Origin: Patiria miniata
Lineage: Eukaryota; Echinodermata; Asteroidea; Valvatida; Asterinidae
Assembly: GCF_015706575.1 (NCBI RefSeq)
Contig: NW_024037074.1
Location: 25,347,334-25,411,333, forward strand
Direction: 5' to 3'
Length of the DNA stretch: 64,000 nucleotides
In this document: one piece after another, positions 24,960-35,790 of the stretch
Layout of the letters: the number at the start of each line of letters is the position of its first letter
How positions within the stretch are numbered: the first letter of the stretch is position 1
Notes under the pieces: model-generated
What the model was told of the DNA's origin: nothing
The model's input: the letters and a program-made list of their open reading frames with translations, nothing else
Databases searched by the model: none
Made by a program: the position numbers and the translations under genes

Positions 24960-25232
24960 ACACACCCACACACACACAAAGTACATTGTGAAAGGGTACA
25001 ACTTATTGGCAACCTGCCACTATCGGCGTCGGCACATGTTCGTGTGCATTATGACAAAAAAGATCATGTCTGTTTTTAAAAGTAAATAGTGGAAACATGG
25101 GTAGAATCCTTTAGTTTCTATTTGGTATCAAGTGGCCTAATTACAGGTAGGCTTAGACATAATGCTTTGGAATGTTTCACTTCAGTAACAAATGGGCTAG
25201 GCCCAGTGTTTTCGTAACCCTGTTCACTTAGG
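24181..25232. repeat. segmental duplication, copy A
   Basis: Long stretches recur in the same order at about 27950-29820: ATCAGTGTTATTTTT, CTTTACTGC.ATACCTACCC, AAATCAAATCGGTCC-like, AAGTCGGAAAGCGAATTTTGG, ATGACTGAATTTCA, GTGAAAGGGTACAACTTA, CAGCGTCGGCACAT-like and GTAGGCTTAGACATAAT. Divergence is substantial, so the duplication is not recent. It contains the C/CA repeat at 24929-24978. Confidence 0.65.
24929..24978. repeat. poly(C) plus (CA)n microsatellite
   Basis: About 17 Cs run directly into (CA)n with one interruption. Absent from the duplicate copy at 28.7 kb, so it expanded after the duplication. Confidence 0.9.
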
Positions 25233-27640
25233 AAAGAGTTGCAGCTTTCATCAAAGAAACTGATGATCTAAAAGTTGAGACTGCATGGATGAGCTAGGCT
25301 GCTTTGACTGGACGAAAATCAACCCTCCAAGGCTCCAACAGCCTCATTACACAGAAACTCGAGGAACCGGAAGCAGGGAGGAGGACCGACAGATGAACGG
25401 ATGACCTGCTTGCTGGGCTACCCATTACTGATTCTTGAGGTTAGTTTACACGTTGGCCTCCTCTTCGCAGGATCAATCAAGTCACAGAACTCATCAAAAT
25501 GGGCGATCTGACTCTGTTATAATGTTCTTCCACAAACAACGAGTTCTGGTATCCTTTCAGAAAAATGAGGACCACTGACTGATGAGGGAATTGCTTTGCT
25601 GAGATTGATGAGCCTGCCTCAAGACATCGTCAGGGCTCCAACAGCCTTATCACACAGAAACTCGAGGAACCGGAAGCAGGGAGGAGGACCGACAGATGAA
25701 CGGATGACCTGCTTGCTGGGCTTCCCATTACTGACTATCAGGTTTGTGTACATGTAGCCTGCTTAAACAGAAACAATAAATAACTAATCAAAATGGGCGA
25801 TCTGGCGCTCTTCTATGTTCGTCCACAAACAATGAGCTCTGGTAGCAGGGCTTTGCTTTGTGGGGTTATTCAATGTTGTCTTTCCCCTTTTTAGCCCTGG
25901 CACGGTTACAGCTCAATAAATCAAATGTTTTCTTTCGTCATTTGAATCCTTTCAGAAAAATGAGGACCACTGACTGATGAGGGAATTGCTCTACTGGGAT
26001 TGATGAGCCTGCCTCAAGACATCGTCAGGGCTCCAACAGCCCCATCAAACAGAAACTCGAGGAACTGGAAGCAGGGAGGAGGACCGACAGATGAACGGAT
26101 GACCTGCTTGCTGGGCTTCCCATTCCTGATTATTAGGTTAGTTTACATGTAGGCCTCCTCTTAACAGGAACAATCAAGTCACAGAACTAATTTAAATGGG
26201 CGATCTGACTCTGTTATTATGTTCGTCCACAAACGAGTTCTGGTAACAGGGCTTTGCTTTGTGGGATTAATTCAATGTTTTCTTTCCCCTTTCGAGCCCT
26301 AGCACGAATACACCTCAATAATTCAAATGTTTCCTTTCGTTATTTGAATCCTTTCAGCAAAGTGAGGACCACTGACTGATGAGGGAATTACTCTACTGAG
26401 ATGAGGATGAGCCTGCCTCAAGACATCGTCAGGGCTCGGACAGCCTCATCAAACAGAAACTCGAGGAACCGGAAGCAGGGAGGAGGACCGACAGATGAAC
26501 GGATGACACTCAAATTACATTTGTGTTTGTCCTTTTGTGATTTATTTCATTGCACTTTTTTTTTCTAGTTATATTTTTTACTTCGTATGCACAATTGTTT
26601 TTCTTGGTGGTTTTGCATGTCTTTTCATTTTCTTATTAATAATTAACTTACCTCACAAAAGTATAAACGCAATATATATCGAGTGTTGAACTTGCCTCGC
26701 GTCAAATATTTGTTTTCACATAATAGCTAAATTAGACAAAATATAATTCTGAAATGTTTCAAAATAATCTAGGAATTTTTTTTGGAGGGGGGGGGGCATT
26801 CTCAAGTTTTGTCTTCCCTTTTTAAAACCTTATTCGCAAAATGGCGAAATACAAAAACCTGGCTTTACCGTGCACAGTCATGTAGTCGTTGCTTATGTAA
26901 TAATCATCTATGATATTATAAAGTGATTATTAATTTCTCACATTTATTGGCCTTCTGCCCAACTTTTTTCCTCATTTGGAATCTTTTGTATTTGTTTGTA
27001 TGAATTGGTTTAAATATTTGTATGAACGGATGACCTGCTTGCTGGGCTTCCCATTACTAATTCTTGAGGTTAGTTTTTAGTGACATGTACCTAAAGAATA
27101 AGTAGAAACAAGTAATCAAAATGGGTGATTTGGCGCTCTTCTATGTTCTCCCACAAATAAAGAGTGCTAGTAGTGGGGCACTGCTTTGTGGGGTTAATTC
27201 GAACATTTATTTCTCCCCCCCCCCCCTCTTGCTATACCTTTCAGATCTTTCTTAATAATAATTCGGATATTTTCTTTCGTCATTTGAATCTTTTTACAGA
27301 CATGAGGACCACTGATTGATAAGGGAATTGTCTTACAGAGATGGATGAGCCTGCCTCAAGCTACCATAAGATGGGAGGACCGACGGTTGACTGACTCTGC
27401 CTGCTTGGTTGGCCATTACCGATTCTTGAGGTATGTTTACTTGAAAAGAGACCAGGGATATGTAGGCCTACACTTAAATTTGTTATTCCTTTAATACTAT
27501 GTCACCTCTTACGATGCTTGATTTCCTCTTTAAATATTAATTCACAATTTTGCTAGTTTACTCTTTTTGTCATGTTTTAGAAGATGAGGACCGCCAAGCT
27601 TGGATGAGACTGGAAAATTACGAAGCTGCTCTATCTGGAC
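25233..27640 (+). ncRNA. candidate noncoding locus of repeated exon-like units
   Basis: Six related blocks lie in the same orientation. Unit 1 ends at 25439; units 2 and 3 are 25561-25741 and 25956-26136 (181 bases each); unit 4 is 26358-27068, split by an insertion at 26508-27021; unit 5 is 27300-27430; unit 6 starts at 27581. Units 2-5 follow CTTTCAG or TTTTACAG, and units 1-5 end just before GTTAGT, GTTTGT or GTATGT, so every unit is framed like an exon. The blocks share GAGGACCACTGACTGATGAG, TGATGAGCCTGCCTCAAG, GGAGGACCGACAGATGAACG and GACCTGCTTGCTGGGC. All three forward frames have stops within the first 20 bases of units 2-4, so they are not coding. Intron-like spacers also resemble one another. 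A spliced noncoding RNA is inferred; untranscribed tandem duplication is the alternative. Confidence 0.4.
26508..27021. mobile_element. 514-bp insertion splitting unit 4, copy 1
   Basis: It is flanked by ATGAACGGATGAC on both sides (26495-26507 and 27022-27034). That sequence occurs once in the uninterrupted sister units, so it is a target duplication of up to 13 bp, or 6 bp (AACGGA) if the shared TGAC and ATG belong to the element. A near-identical copy lies at 30063-30583. There are no evident terminal inverted repeats and no coding frame; a G run lies near 26786. Long target duplications suit an LINE-mobilised retroelement, but no poly(A) tail is visible. Confidence 0.7.
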
Positions 27641-27949
27641 AAGGATGCCCTCATCAGACACTTTCCAATTTGCGGAATATTGGATCAAAAATTTGCAATA
27701 TTATAAAACATAAAAATGACGAAAATACGAATTCTTACGCCAAAGTTACCGCTATAATTGGAAGAAATAATAGCTTAAATCACTGTTACTTGTTAACTTT
27801 ACTGAGATACCTGAAATATTTGACAACGAATATGACGAAAATTGAAGAAAAAAAGGCAAATGTGTGTAAAATACATTGCAGTGAAAATCAAATCATGAGC
27901 GGATTTTTTTCTCACAGAAATGCTTCTCGGCTTGCAACAAGTGTCTGAG
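27641..27949. other. spacer after the last exon-like unit
   Basis: An open frame runs 27550-27948 (beginning MLVYSFCHVLEDEDRQAWMR) across the sixth exon-like unit. It has no recognised domain and becomes AT-rich after residue 50, so it is not called as a gene. Confidence 0.3.
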
Positions 27950-29910
27950 AAAATGATGAAATTTACGCCGAAAATAACTGAAATCAGTGTTGTTTTTACC
28001 TTTACTGCGATACCTACCCAAAATATTTGACTAAACGCGTGTGACGAAACGTGGAAACAAAAATCAAATCGGTCCAAATTAAATAACAACGAAAATCACA
28101 TATTACGTGGAGTTTCTTCTCGCAGCACGGCACTCTGTTTCTACAGGTAGCTACAGGAAAATTACACCGAAAATCAACGCGGCATATGTGACGAAACATA
28201 GTTTACACGGCTAAAAAATCACAGCGTTAGTGAGAGAAATAATACTTGATATCAGTGTTATTTTTCTTACCTACAAAGTAAAACAATTCGATTGCGGAAG
28301 AACGAAATTACAGAGACGAAAATTACGTTAAAAAGATTAACAACGGCAGCGAAAGAAAAAAATATTTGAAAATCGGTAATTTTCTAAACTTCTAGGCCCT
28401 AGGAAAAATGACCGAAATAATGTCAACAAAAAAATTCAAATTATAATCGGCAGCCACTTCCACTTTAAAAAGTCGGAAAGCGAATTTTGGTAAACGGTGG
28501 GGAAAATGACGGCAGAAAAAAAGGTAAAAAAATGACGGAAATTAAGGAAAAACTCCATTATATCGAAGTAAAGAAAATGACTGAATTTCAATTAAAGCAG
28601 CATGTTAAAGGCAGCCCCCCCCCCCCAGTTCTAGGCCTACACCACATCTTTTAAGTATTATTCGTTGGCGAAAATAACTGCAATTTGTGACATTGTCAAG
28701 ATGTTTGCCTTCAAAAAGGCCAGAAATATGTTATGCATGTGAAAGGGTACAACTTAAGCATGGGCGTCGCCAGGATTTTTTCTAAAACATATTTTTCGCA
28801 AAAAATTCTTGTATTTCTCGACATCAAGTTCTCGATTTATCAGTTTTAGAGGGGCGGGCAGGGACATTTTGCCCCCCCCCCAAAAAAAAAACCCATTTAA
28901 TTAACACCACTATGACTTTGCGTCATTTTTTTTTCTTCCTTTTCTTTTTATTTTTTTGCTTCTCGGGGGGGGGGGGGGCAGCTCGCGACGCCCATGAACT
29001 TACGTGTAATCAACAAAGCGATAGGGGAAATGGCTGTATAGGACATGCGACATATTTACTATCGCATGCGACATTTCTTCGTGTTTTTGTAAAGGTTTAA
29101 ACTTAATCTACATCATTTATGTGAGTCCGATTTTGGAAAGATCGGCAGGGATACATGTTTTCATCAAGTAAATATTTCTCCTTTGAGTTACTCATTTGGT
29201 TGTCTTACTTTGACCTTTGATAACGTATAAGGCCGACAGTGCTGTTTTATTGAAGGGGAGAACACGAAAACCATAACGGAAAAGTAGTTAAAAAGATCGG
29301 TCTAATATAGACTTTCACGATCAAATCTTTGTGGGCTACCAGTATACCGTACTTAACGTAAATTCAAAAGAAAGCATTTCAAGATATGCGACAGGTTTAG
29401 AGTAACATAGAAAACTACTATTTCCCTGTTGATTTTAGCCTACGTGTAACCGTCCCTCCGTATAATACTATGTTCAATGTAAGTCCGATTTGGAAGGGAT
29501 CGGCAAGGATTAAGATGGCATTTTGTCATCTTAATGTCACGTGAATTTCTTTTAATGGTTGTTTATAGTGTGCGAGTTATATGCAGTTTCCAAAGCAACC
29601 TGTCATTATCAGCGTCGGCACATTATGACAAAGTAATCGTGTCTGTTTTAAAAAAGGAAATAATGGAAAAATGGGTAGAATCGTTTGGTTTCCATTGGGT
29701 CCTACCCATGACCTGGTTATAGGTAGGCTTAGACATAATTATTGGCTACATTTGCAATGTTTCACTTCAGTAACAAATGGGCTAGGCCCCGTGTTTTTCG
29801 TACCCCTGTCCACTTAGGAAAGAGTTGCAGCTTTCATCAAAGAAACTGATGATCTAAAAGTTGAGACAGACTGGATGAGCTAGGCTGCTTTGTCTGGACG
29901 AAATTTAACG
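27950..29910. repeat. segmental duplication, copy B
   Basis: Partner of 24181-25320, including the beginning of exon-like unit 1 (AAAGAGTTGCAGCTTTCATC and GGATGAGCTAGGCTGCTTTG at about 29820-29895). Compared with copy A it carries about 830 extra bases after AACTTA (28759 to about 29585). It lacks the tandem exon-like units that follow copy A. Confidence 0.65.
28759..28996. mobile_element. hAT-like MITE, CATGGGCGTCGC ends
   Basis: Termini CATGGGCGTCGC and GCGACGCCCATG, flanked by AACTTAAG (28751-28758) and AACTTACG (28997-29004), an 8-bp duplication with one difference. Copy A of the duplication has no insertion at the matching point. Inside are C and G homopolymers facing each other (28873-28882, 28965-28977). 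Confidence 0.65.
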
Positions 29911-30062
29911 TCTTTAACAAGACGTCGGTTTAACTAAAACGTGACTTTCTTTCCATTGTATATTTATTAGAAAACCAAGAACGTTCAATTTTTAGGAAAA
30001 TTTAAAGAATAAACTGTTCAGGAACTTCTATCCATTAAAATGCATTGCAACAGGTATTTAAG

Positions 30063-30583
30063 TGACACTCAAATTACATTTGTGTTTGTCCTTTTGTGAT
30101 TTATTTCATTGCACTTTTTTTTCTAGTTATATTTTTTACTTCGTATGCACAATTGTTTTTCTTGGTGGTTTTGCATGTCTTTTCATTTTCTTATTAATAA
30201 TTAACTTACCTCACAAAAGGATAAACGCAATATATATCGAGTGTTGAACTTGCCTCGCGTCAAATATTTTGTTTTCACATAATAGCTAAATTAGACAAAA
30301 TATAATTCTGAAATGTTTCAAAATAATCTAGGAATTTTTTTTGGAGGGGGGGGGGCATTCCCAAGTTTTGTCTTCCCTTTTTAAAACCTTATTCGCAAAA
30401 TGGCGAAATACAAAAACCTGGCTTTACCGTGCACAGTCATGTAGTCGTTGCTTATGTAATAATCATCTATGATATTATAAAGTGATTATTAATTTCTCAC
30501 ATTTATTGGCCTTCTGCCCAACTTTTTTCCTCATTTGGAATCTTTTGTATTTGTTTGTATGAATTGGTTTAAATATTTGTATG
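30063..30583. mobile_element. 514-bp element, copy 2
   Basis: It starts TGACACTCAAATTACATTTG and ends TAAATATTTGTATG. It is identical to 26504-27024 except for a handful of differences, mostly in homopolymers. The flanks here do not form a matching duplication. High identity within an otherwise diverged duplicated block indicates recent movement or gene conversion. Confidence 0.65.
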
Positions 30584-31451
30584 TCAATAAGACTAAGGAA
30601 TTAAACAAAATAAATAAAATTTGAAAGATGTGAGACACTTGATATCCTTGGAAGGTTGTCAGTATTTTGCCTATTTTTGTTTTAGTTGTTGGCGGGGGAG
30701 GTCAAGCTACTACAAAAGTAACAAAACCCAGCTGAAATGACGTTTTATTATTTATGGGCGATTGGGGGCGGGGTGCGCACATAAAGGCACGTCAGGGAAT
30801 ATAAAATAATTAGGTGTTTTTGTAAGGGAAATCTTTACTCTTAAACGGAAATAAAAAGAATCTCCTAGGCTCCTAGGTTCTACCTTTTAAAATGTCCAAT
30901 AAAAAGACCCGAATTTGCATACGCCGGCCAAATCACAATTTGCATGCCCCCATGGGCTTTTAAAAAGAACTTTTGCAAATGGGAAAGACACTTTGGAAAC
31001 AATCAATCAGTTTGAATATGCTTCATGAATTTCTGAATAAACGAGCACATTTTTAAAGAGTATTTAATTACTATTATTTTTCGATTTGGTGGTGGGGGAG
31101 GGGGTGGCTGGGGGGGGGGGGGGGGGGCTAGACAGAAGATATATCAGAAGTGGCGCAATAAAACCGACAGCGGGCGCATTAATTTTGATTAGGGTTTCAA
31201 AAATTTACGCGAGTCGTTAATTTGCATAAAAAGTGCCCCCCACAATTTTTTTTGTAAAAAACGAGACCGTCTAGTTTAAAAATCGGTGAAATCGTGCGAG
31301 TAACCGAGGATCATCTCCCCAGCTTTTGGGCTATTATCTAAGAGCAGATTTGATAAAATTAGCGTCCAAAAATGGGTCCTATTTTCACGAGAAAATGTAG
31401 GGATGCCATTGGTAACTTTGGCAGTATGGCTCAGCATTACCGGCAGGCTTC
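30584..31451. other. intergenic, nothing recognised
   Basis: Contains a long G run (about 31111-31128). No gene supported. Confidence 0.4.
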
Positions 31452-31632
31452 AACCCCATTACGGACACACTCTCGACATGCTTTCTATACAAAAACCTCG
31501 TTGGATCGGGGTTTTGTGCGTAAACCTTATCAGTCAGCCGATCACGCTAAATTGACTTCGGCCAATCCGCAAGTCCCATCATAAGGAATATTAAGTTAAC
31601 CGGACCATTTTTTCCCAAGAGTGTGCCTCTAA
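31452..31632 (+). repeat. dispersed repeat, partner of 18357-18540
   Basis: Shares ATTACGGACACACTCTCG, GGATCGGGGTTTTGTGCGTA, AAGTCCCATCATAA and GTTAACCGGACCATTTT with 18357-18540 in the same order. The copies differ by small insertions. No termini or coding potential recognised. Confidence 0.55.
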
Positions 31633-31889
31633 TGTAATATTTGAGGAAACTCTTGAAGCAATCCGATGATCGCCGCTTGAATTCTGGTTGTGCATTGTCG
31701 GCCCCGTCTCCCTCCTCAATAATAATAGTATTCTCTGGTTTGATAAGCAACGCTAACGTCGCGAAATCTCAAAATGTTACTAAAATTCGTTCATTTTTCG
31801 TCATCAATGAAATTCCCGCTCACAGTTTACATCCGACGCGTTGACCTACCCAACGGTAGTGGGGCGCCCTTCCCCGGCCATGGACCATT

Positions 31890-32259
31890 ATCATAGACAT
31901 ATAATAAAACCTAGACACGACATTATCTGCTTTTACGTTGTAAATTCTGTGGAAAGATTTCCATACACGAAGTTCACTCAACACCCTGTGTACAAACCCT
32001 ATGAGATTGGACTGAAAAATTCTACGTGTTTTCTAAGAAAATGCTTGTATTTTCTCACTGCTCAAATTGACTTTGATGACATGAAATTGCTATCTTGGGG
32101 CTTGTTAGTCAATACAGAGGAAAATTAGTGAACTTATATGGAAATCTTTCCTCCATGGCTTCTCCATGGCATATTCCATACGTTATTCTATACGCGCAGC
32201 ATTTTGCTCACAGGTGCAATAGCAAATGTCGCGTCTAGGTTTTATTATATTTCTATGAT
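31890..32259. mobile_element. 370-bp TIR element with CATT duplication
   Basis: The left end ATCATAGACATATAATAAAA and right end TTTTATTATATTTCTATGAT are inverted, continuing through CCTAGACACGACATT / AATGTCGCGTCTAGG for about 38 bases. CATT flanks both sides (31886-31889, 32260-32263). The interior reads as an open 95-codon frame without recognisable domains. Non-autonomous. Confidence 0.75.
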
Positions 32260-32263
32260 CATT

Positions 32264-32615
32264 ATTGAAGACACGTGTCGTTTCATCAGGCCCTGTACAA
32301 AAAGATACCCAGTGTCCGACGCATGCCTAAAACTTTCAAATGAGTTCAAAAGAGGGCGCACTGCCACATGTGTAGCTGATATGCAACTTGACAGTGAGTG
32401 ACTGCCAGTGCCATGTGTGTGCAGATATTCGTGTCATAAGCTTCAAGTTCATGATTCACTTTTGATAAATTTGGTATGTAAATATACGTGACAAGTTGTT
32501 TTAATTTTGTGGATTATAAATGAAGCCTTAGAAAGAATTTACCAGCTGACCAGACGCCCCTTCTTAATTGCCTTTTTTTGGCTTTGTGTACATGACTAGC
32601 ATGACTAGTCCGAGT
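32264..32615. other. intergenic, nothing recognised
   Basis: No gene or repeat boundary supported in this stretch between two inverted-repeat elements. Confidence 0.4.
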
Positions 32616-33082
32616 AGCCCCATAAATCATGTGGCCAATTTACTGGACTACCTCCGTAAACATAGGCCACTTCCACATGTACAAAAACGTGTCGCACTTT
32701 GTCAAATTTTGATTTTCACATTTAAGCTTAGTTTGTAGGTTTTTTTTGCTTTAGAAGCACACTCGCCCTCTTTATAGGCTAATCAGAAAGTGCTGCCTTT
32801 TTCAGATGTCTATTTTTTTGTGAAAATTTTCATGTTGAAATTTTGATACGCAAACGTGTGCAAATGAATCTGGAATTTTCACGCAAATCAGACATCTGAA
32901 AAAGGCAGCACTTTCTGATTAGCCTTTAAAGAGGGTGAGCATGCTTCTAAAGCAAAAACCCCTACAAACTAAGCCTAAATGTGAAAATCAAATTTGACAA
33001 AGTGCGACACGTTTTTGTACATGTGGAAGTGTGGCCTATGTTTACGGAGGTAGTCCAGTAAATTGGCCACATTTATGGGGCT
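32616..33082. mobile_element. foldback element (family F), clean copy
   Basis: The arms are about 200 bases each and near-perfect. AGCCCCATAAATCATGTGGC at 32616 is mirrored by GGCCACATTTATGGGGCT ending at 33082. Inner parts such as GCTAATCAGAAAGTGCTGCC also pair, leaving a loop of only about 55 bases. The transcript of either strand would fold into a long duplex. No coding frame. An older relative is at 13147-13600. Confidence 0.8.
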
Positions 33083-33151
33083 AACTTGGACCCAACTTAT
33101 CGCCTTTTATAATATTCGGACAGTCCATGTCCGATTGTTAAAAAAAGGCGA

Positions 33152-33502
33152 TAAGGCCCCCCAAAAAAGTCTCCGGTTTCTGGTATGGAGCTTGCCCAAA
33201 AAGTGGTGCGGCGACGCGTTTTTTTTTTTTTTTTACCTGATTTTTTGCTTCAAATGTTGGCTGATGACTGCAAATGGTGCCCGACTAAACTTAGTGCAAA
33301 TATATGGGAGTCCAGAGAGGCCACATAAAGCTTATTCTCAACCATAACCCAATCTAAAAACACGTTAAAATTGTGCAGCAGCAGGATTCAAGTCAAACCA
33401 GTGAGTTTGGCGGTTTTGAGACATCATCTTTCATTGAAAAAAAAACTTTTTCATTTTGCCGACGCGCATGGCTACGGCGACGCGCGCGAATACCAGAAGC
33501 CG
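33152..33502 (-). mobile_element. family M MITE, copy 2, reversed and truncated
   Basis: Reverse-orientation copy, starting TAAGGCCCCCCAAAAAAGTC and ending ATACCAGAAGCCG. It lacks the last terminal bases, where a minisatellite begins. Confidence 0.7.
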
Positions 33503-33701
33503 CAATGTAAACAATGCACTGCTAAGTCAACAATTACACTAAAGTAAACGATGCACGGCTAAGTCAACAATATACACTAATGTAAACAATGCACGGCTAA
33601 GTCAACAATGTACACTAATGTAAACAATATACACTAATGTAAACAATGTACACTAATGTAAACAGTGCACACCAAGTCAACAACGTACTCTAATGTAAAC
33701 A
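33503..33701. repeat. minisatellite between two MITEs
   Basis: Units like AATGTAAACAATGCACGGCT with AAGTCAACAATGTACACT are repeated about seven to eight times with variation. The related minisatellite continues beyond the next MITE at 34073-34165. Confidence 0.75.
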
Positions 33702-34072
33702 AAGGCCAAAAAAAAAAGTCTCCGGTTTCTGGTATGCACGCGCGTCGCCGTAGCCATGCGCGTCGGCAAAATGAAAACGTTTTTTTTTTCAATGAAAGAT
33801 GATGTCTCAAAACCGCCAAACTCACTGGTTTGACTGGAATCCTGCTGCTGCACAGTTTTAACCTGTTTTTAGATGGGGTTATGATCGAGAATAAGCTTTA
33901 TGTGACCTCTCTGGACTCCCATTTATTTGCACTAAGTTTAGTCGGGCACCATTTGCAGTCATCAGCCGACATTTGAAGCAAAAAAGTCGGGTTAAAAAAA
34001 AAAAGCCGCGTCGCCGCACCACTTTTTGGACAAGCTCCATACCAGAAACCGGAGACTTTTTTTTTTTGCCTA
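33702..34072 (+). mobile_element. family M MITE, copy 3
   Basis: Complete: AAAGGCCAAAAAA then GTCTCCGGTTTCTGGTATG, ending CATACCAGAAACCGGAGAC and TTTTTGCC. It lies opposite in orientation to 33152-33502, so the pair forms a long potential hairpin. It appears to sit inside the AATGTAA minisatellite. Confidence 0.75.
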
Positions 34073-34165
34073 ATGTAAGTAGTGTACGCCAATGTAAATA
34101 ACACACGCCAATGTAAGTAGTGTGCGCCAATGTAAATAACACACGCCAATGTAAGTAATGCCCGG
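34073..34165. repeat. minisatellite, right part
   Basis: AATGTAAGTAGTGTACGCC and AATGTAAATAACACACGCC alternate about five times. Confidence 0.7.
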
Positions 34166-34400
34166 CTTTCCGATTGAAATTCAACTCGGAAAAAATGTTG
34201 CATCCTGGCGCCACTTGTTTCCTCGCGCCACTTGTTTCCTCGTATTAATTATCTCAATGAAGATCAGTCTCGTGGCAAAAAATGTTAAAAGACATGAATC
34301 TGGGACTTACCGGTACAAACATTTCCAATTTTGTTAAGAAATACTTTGAAATGCACTCTCCATTCCATAGTCTCATCTACATGTTTGGAATGGAGAGTCC
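34166..34400. mobile_element. fragment of the 45.7-kb TTAA transposon family
   Basis: Shares with 45690-45840 the phrases CTGGCGCCACTT-like, ATCTCAATGAAG, AAGACATGAATCTGGGACT, AGGAAATACTT-like and ACTCTCCAT, in the same order. No own ends are visible. A hairpin CTCTCCATTCCA / TGGAATGGAGAG lies at about 34358-34398. Confidence 0.5.
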
Positions 34401-34463
34401 AGTGCATTTTCAAAATATTTCCTATAGGCCTATAGGGCTGGTTAAATTTTGGGTCAGTGATGA

Positions 34464-35790
34464 GTGCCAACTATGAGTCATATTCCGCCTCGATCGATCA
34501 CCTGCATCTTGCTTGGCCAAGGTCTACAACCGCCTGATTCTTATCAGGATCCGAGCTGCCATAGACCCAATGTTGAGATACAACCAGAATGGCTTCATGG
34601 GAGGCCCATGCTCAGATACTTGCCCTTAAAAGAATCATCTAGGAGGTCAAGAAGAACAACCTGACAGCTGTCTTAGCCTTCGTAGATTTTAAGAAAGCAT
34701 TTTACTCGATCCATCAGGAAAAAATGATGAAGATCCGGAAAAGACTGGAGGCATATGGAATACTCCCACGACTCCTGAAAGCCATTCAGGCCACCTACAC
34801 AGATACCAAGTCCAAGGTGATCACCCCGGATGGTGAAAGCTGTGTGGTCATTGTTCAACATCCTGGCTGGAGTCCTCCAGGGGGACACGCTCACCCCATT
34901 CCACTTCATTGTTGTGCTCGACTACACCCTGAGGCAAGCTCTCAAGGACCTTGAGGATCGGCTTCACCATCCTACCAAGGAAGTCGAGGAGAACCAGGCA
35001 GGTCAAGATCTCAGATCTGGATTTTGCGAATGACATTGGTCTGCTCTCAGACCAGATCCGAGAAGCCCAAGAGCTTTTGAGCTGAGTAGGAAGGGATTGT
35101 GACAGGTTGGACCTTCACTTGAATGCCAAAAAGACAGAGTACATAGCATACAATGTCAGCGAGTATGAACCCCTCAAGATCCATGATGATGGAAGCCTCA
35201 AGTGTGTTGAGGACTTAAAATACCTTGGGTCCATAATGCAAAGTACGGAGGATGAAGACCAGAAAAACCCTCGCTTGGAGAGCCCTCAGTGACATGAGCA
35301 AGATCTGAAGGTCCCACCTATAGTATTAAGGAAGCTCAAGCTGAGGTTCTTCCACGCTACCATCGAAACCGTTCTCCTCACTACGGGTGTGAGGTATGGA
35401 CCCTCACTAAGTTCCTTTCATGGGTGCTATACAAGGATGATCCAGGCTATCCTGAATGCCAGCTGGAGGACACACACAACCAATGAGGAGCTGTATGGCA
35501 TCTCCCCAGCGGGCTGTCCATCAAGATCCAGGAGTGGAGAATGCACCTAGCTTGCTGGTCACTGCTACCAGCATCCTGAGCTGCCAATAAACAAGGTGAC
35601 CTTTGAGAGCCCACTCATGGCAAGCTGTCCCAGGGGAGACCAGCGAAAATGATGGTCAAGGTCCTGGTGGAAGTCGACACCAAGGAAGAGCTGACCAGCT
35701 GTATGGGCAACCATGACATGTGGTGTGTCAGGCATCATGCTCGTCTCAAGCCAGGCCTGTTTGAGTGGACAAACTGACTGACTGACTGAC
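34464..35790 (+). pseudogene. LINE reverse transcriptase and 3' end, dead
   Basis: Spread over all three forward frames are reverse transcriptase landmarks in order: VYNRLILIRIRAAIDPMLRY and NQNGFMGG (about 34510-34600), FVDFKKAFYSI (motif A, about 34680), GVLQGDT (motif B, 34870-34890), then LDFANDIGLL in place of FADD (motif C, about 35018), then LHLNAKKTEYIAYN, DLKYLGSIM and NASWRTHTTNEELYGI. The FADD to FAND change removes a catalytic aspartate, and several frameshifts and stops are present, so it cannot be active. The 5' part including the endonuclease is missing. The 3' end runs into the 48-bp minisatellite. Clade not resolved. Confidence 0.85.

Noticed and set aside
25561-25741. Box C/D snoRNA in each exon-like unit (TGATGA, CTGA, TGATGA, CTGA occur in order)
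   Set aside because: The outer boxes are about 150 bases apart, no terminal stem is seen, and the first box lacks the usual purine start. Too loose to call.
27550-27948. 132-codon plus-strand frame after the exon-like units
   Set aside because: The first 50 codons overlap a repeated noncoding unit and the rest is AT-rich without domains.
31841-32401. Two plus-strand frames of 95 and 87 codons
   Set aside because: They lie over a 370-bp TIR element and show no coding features.
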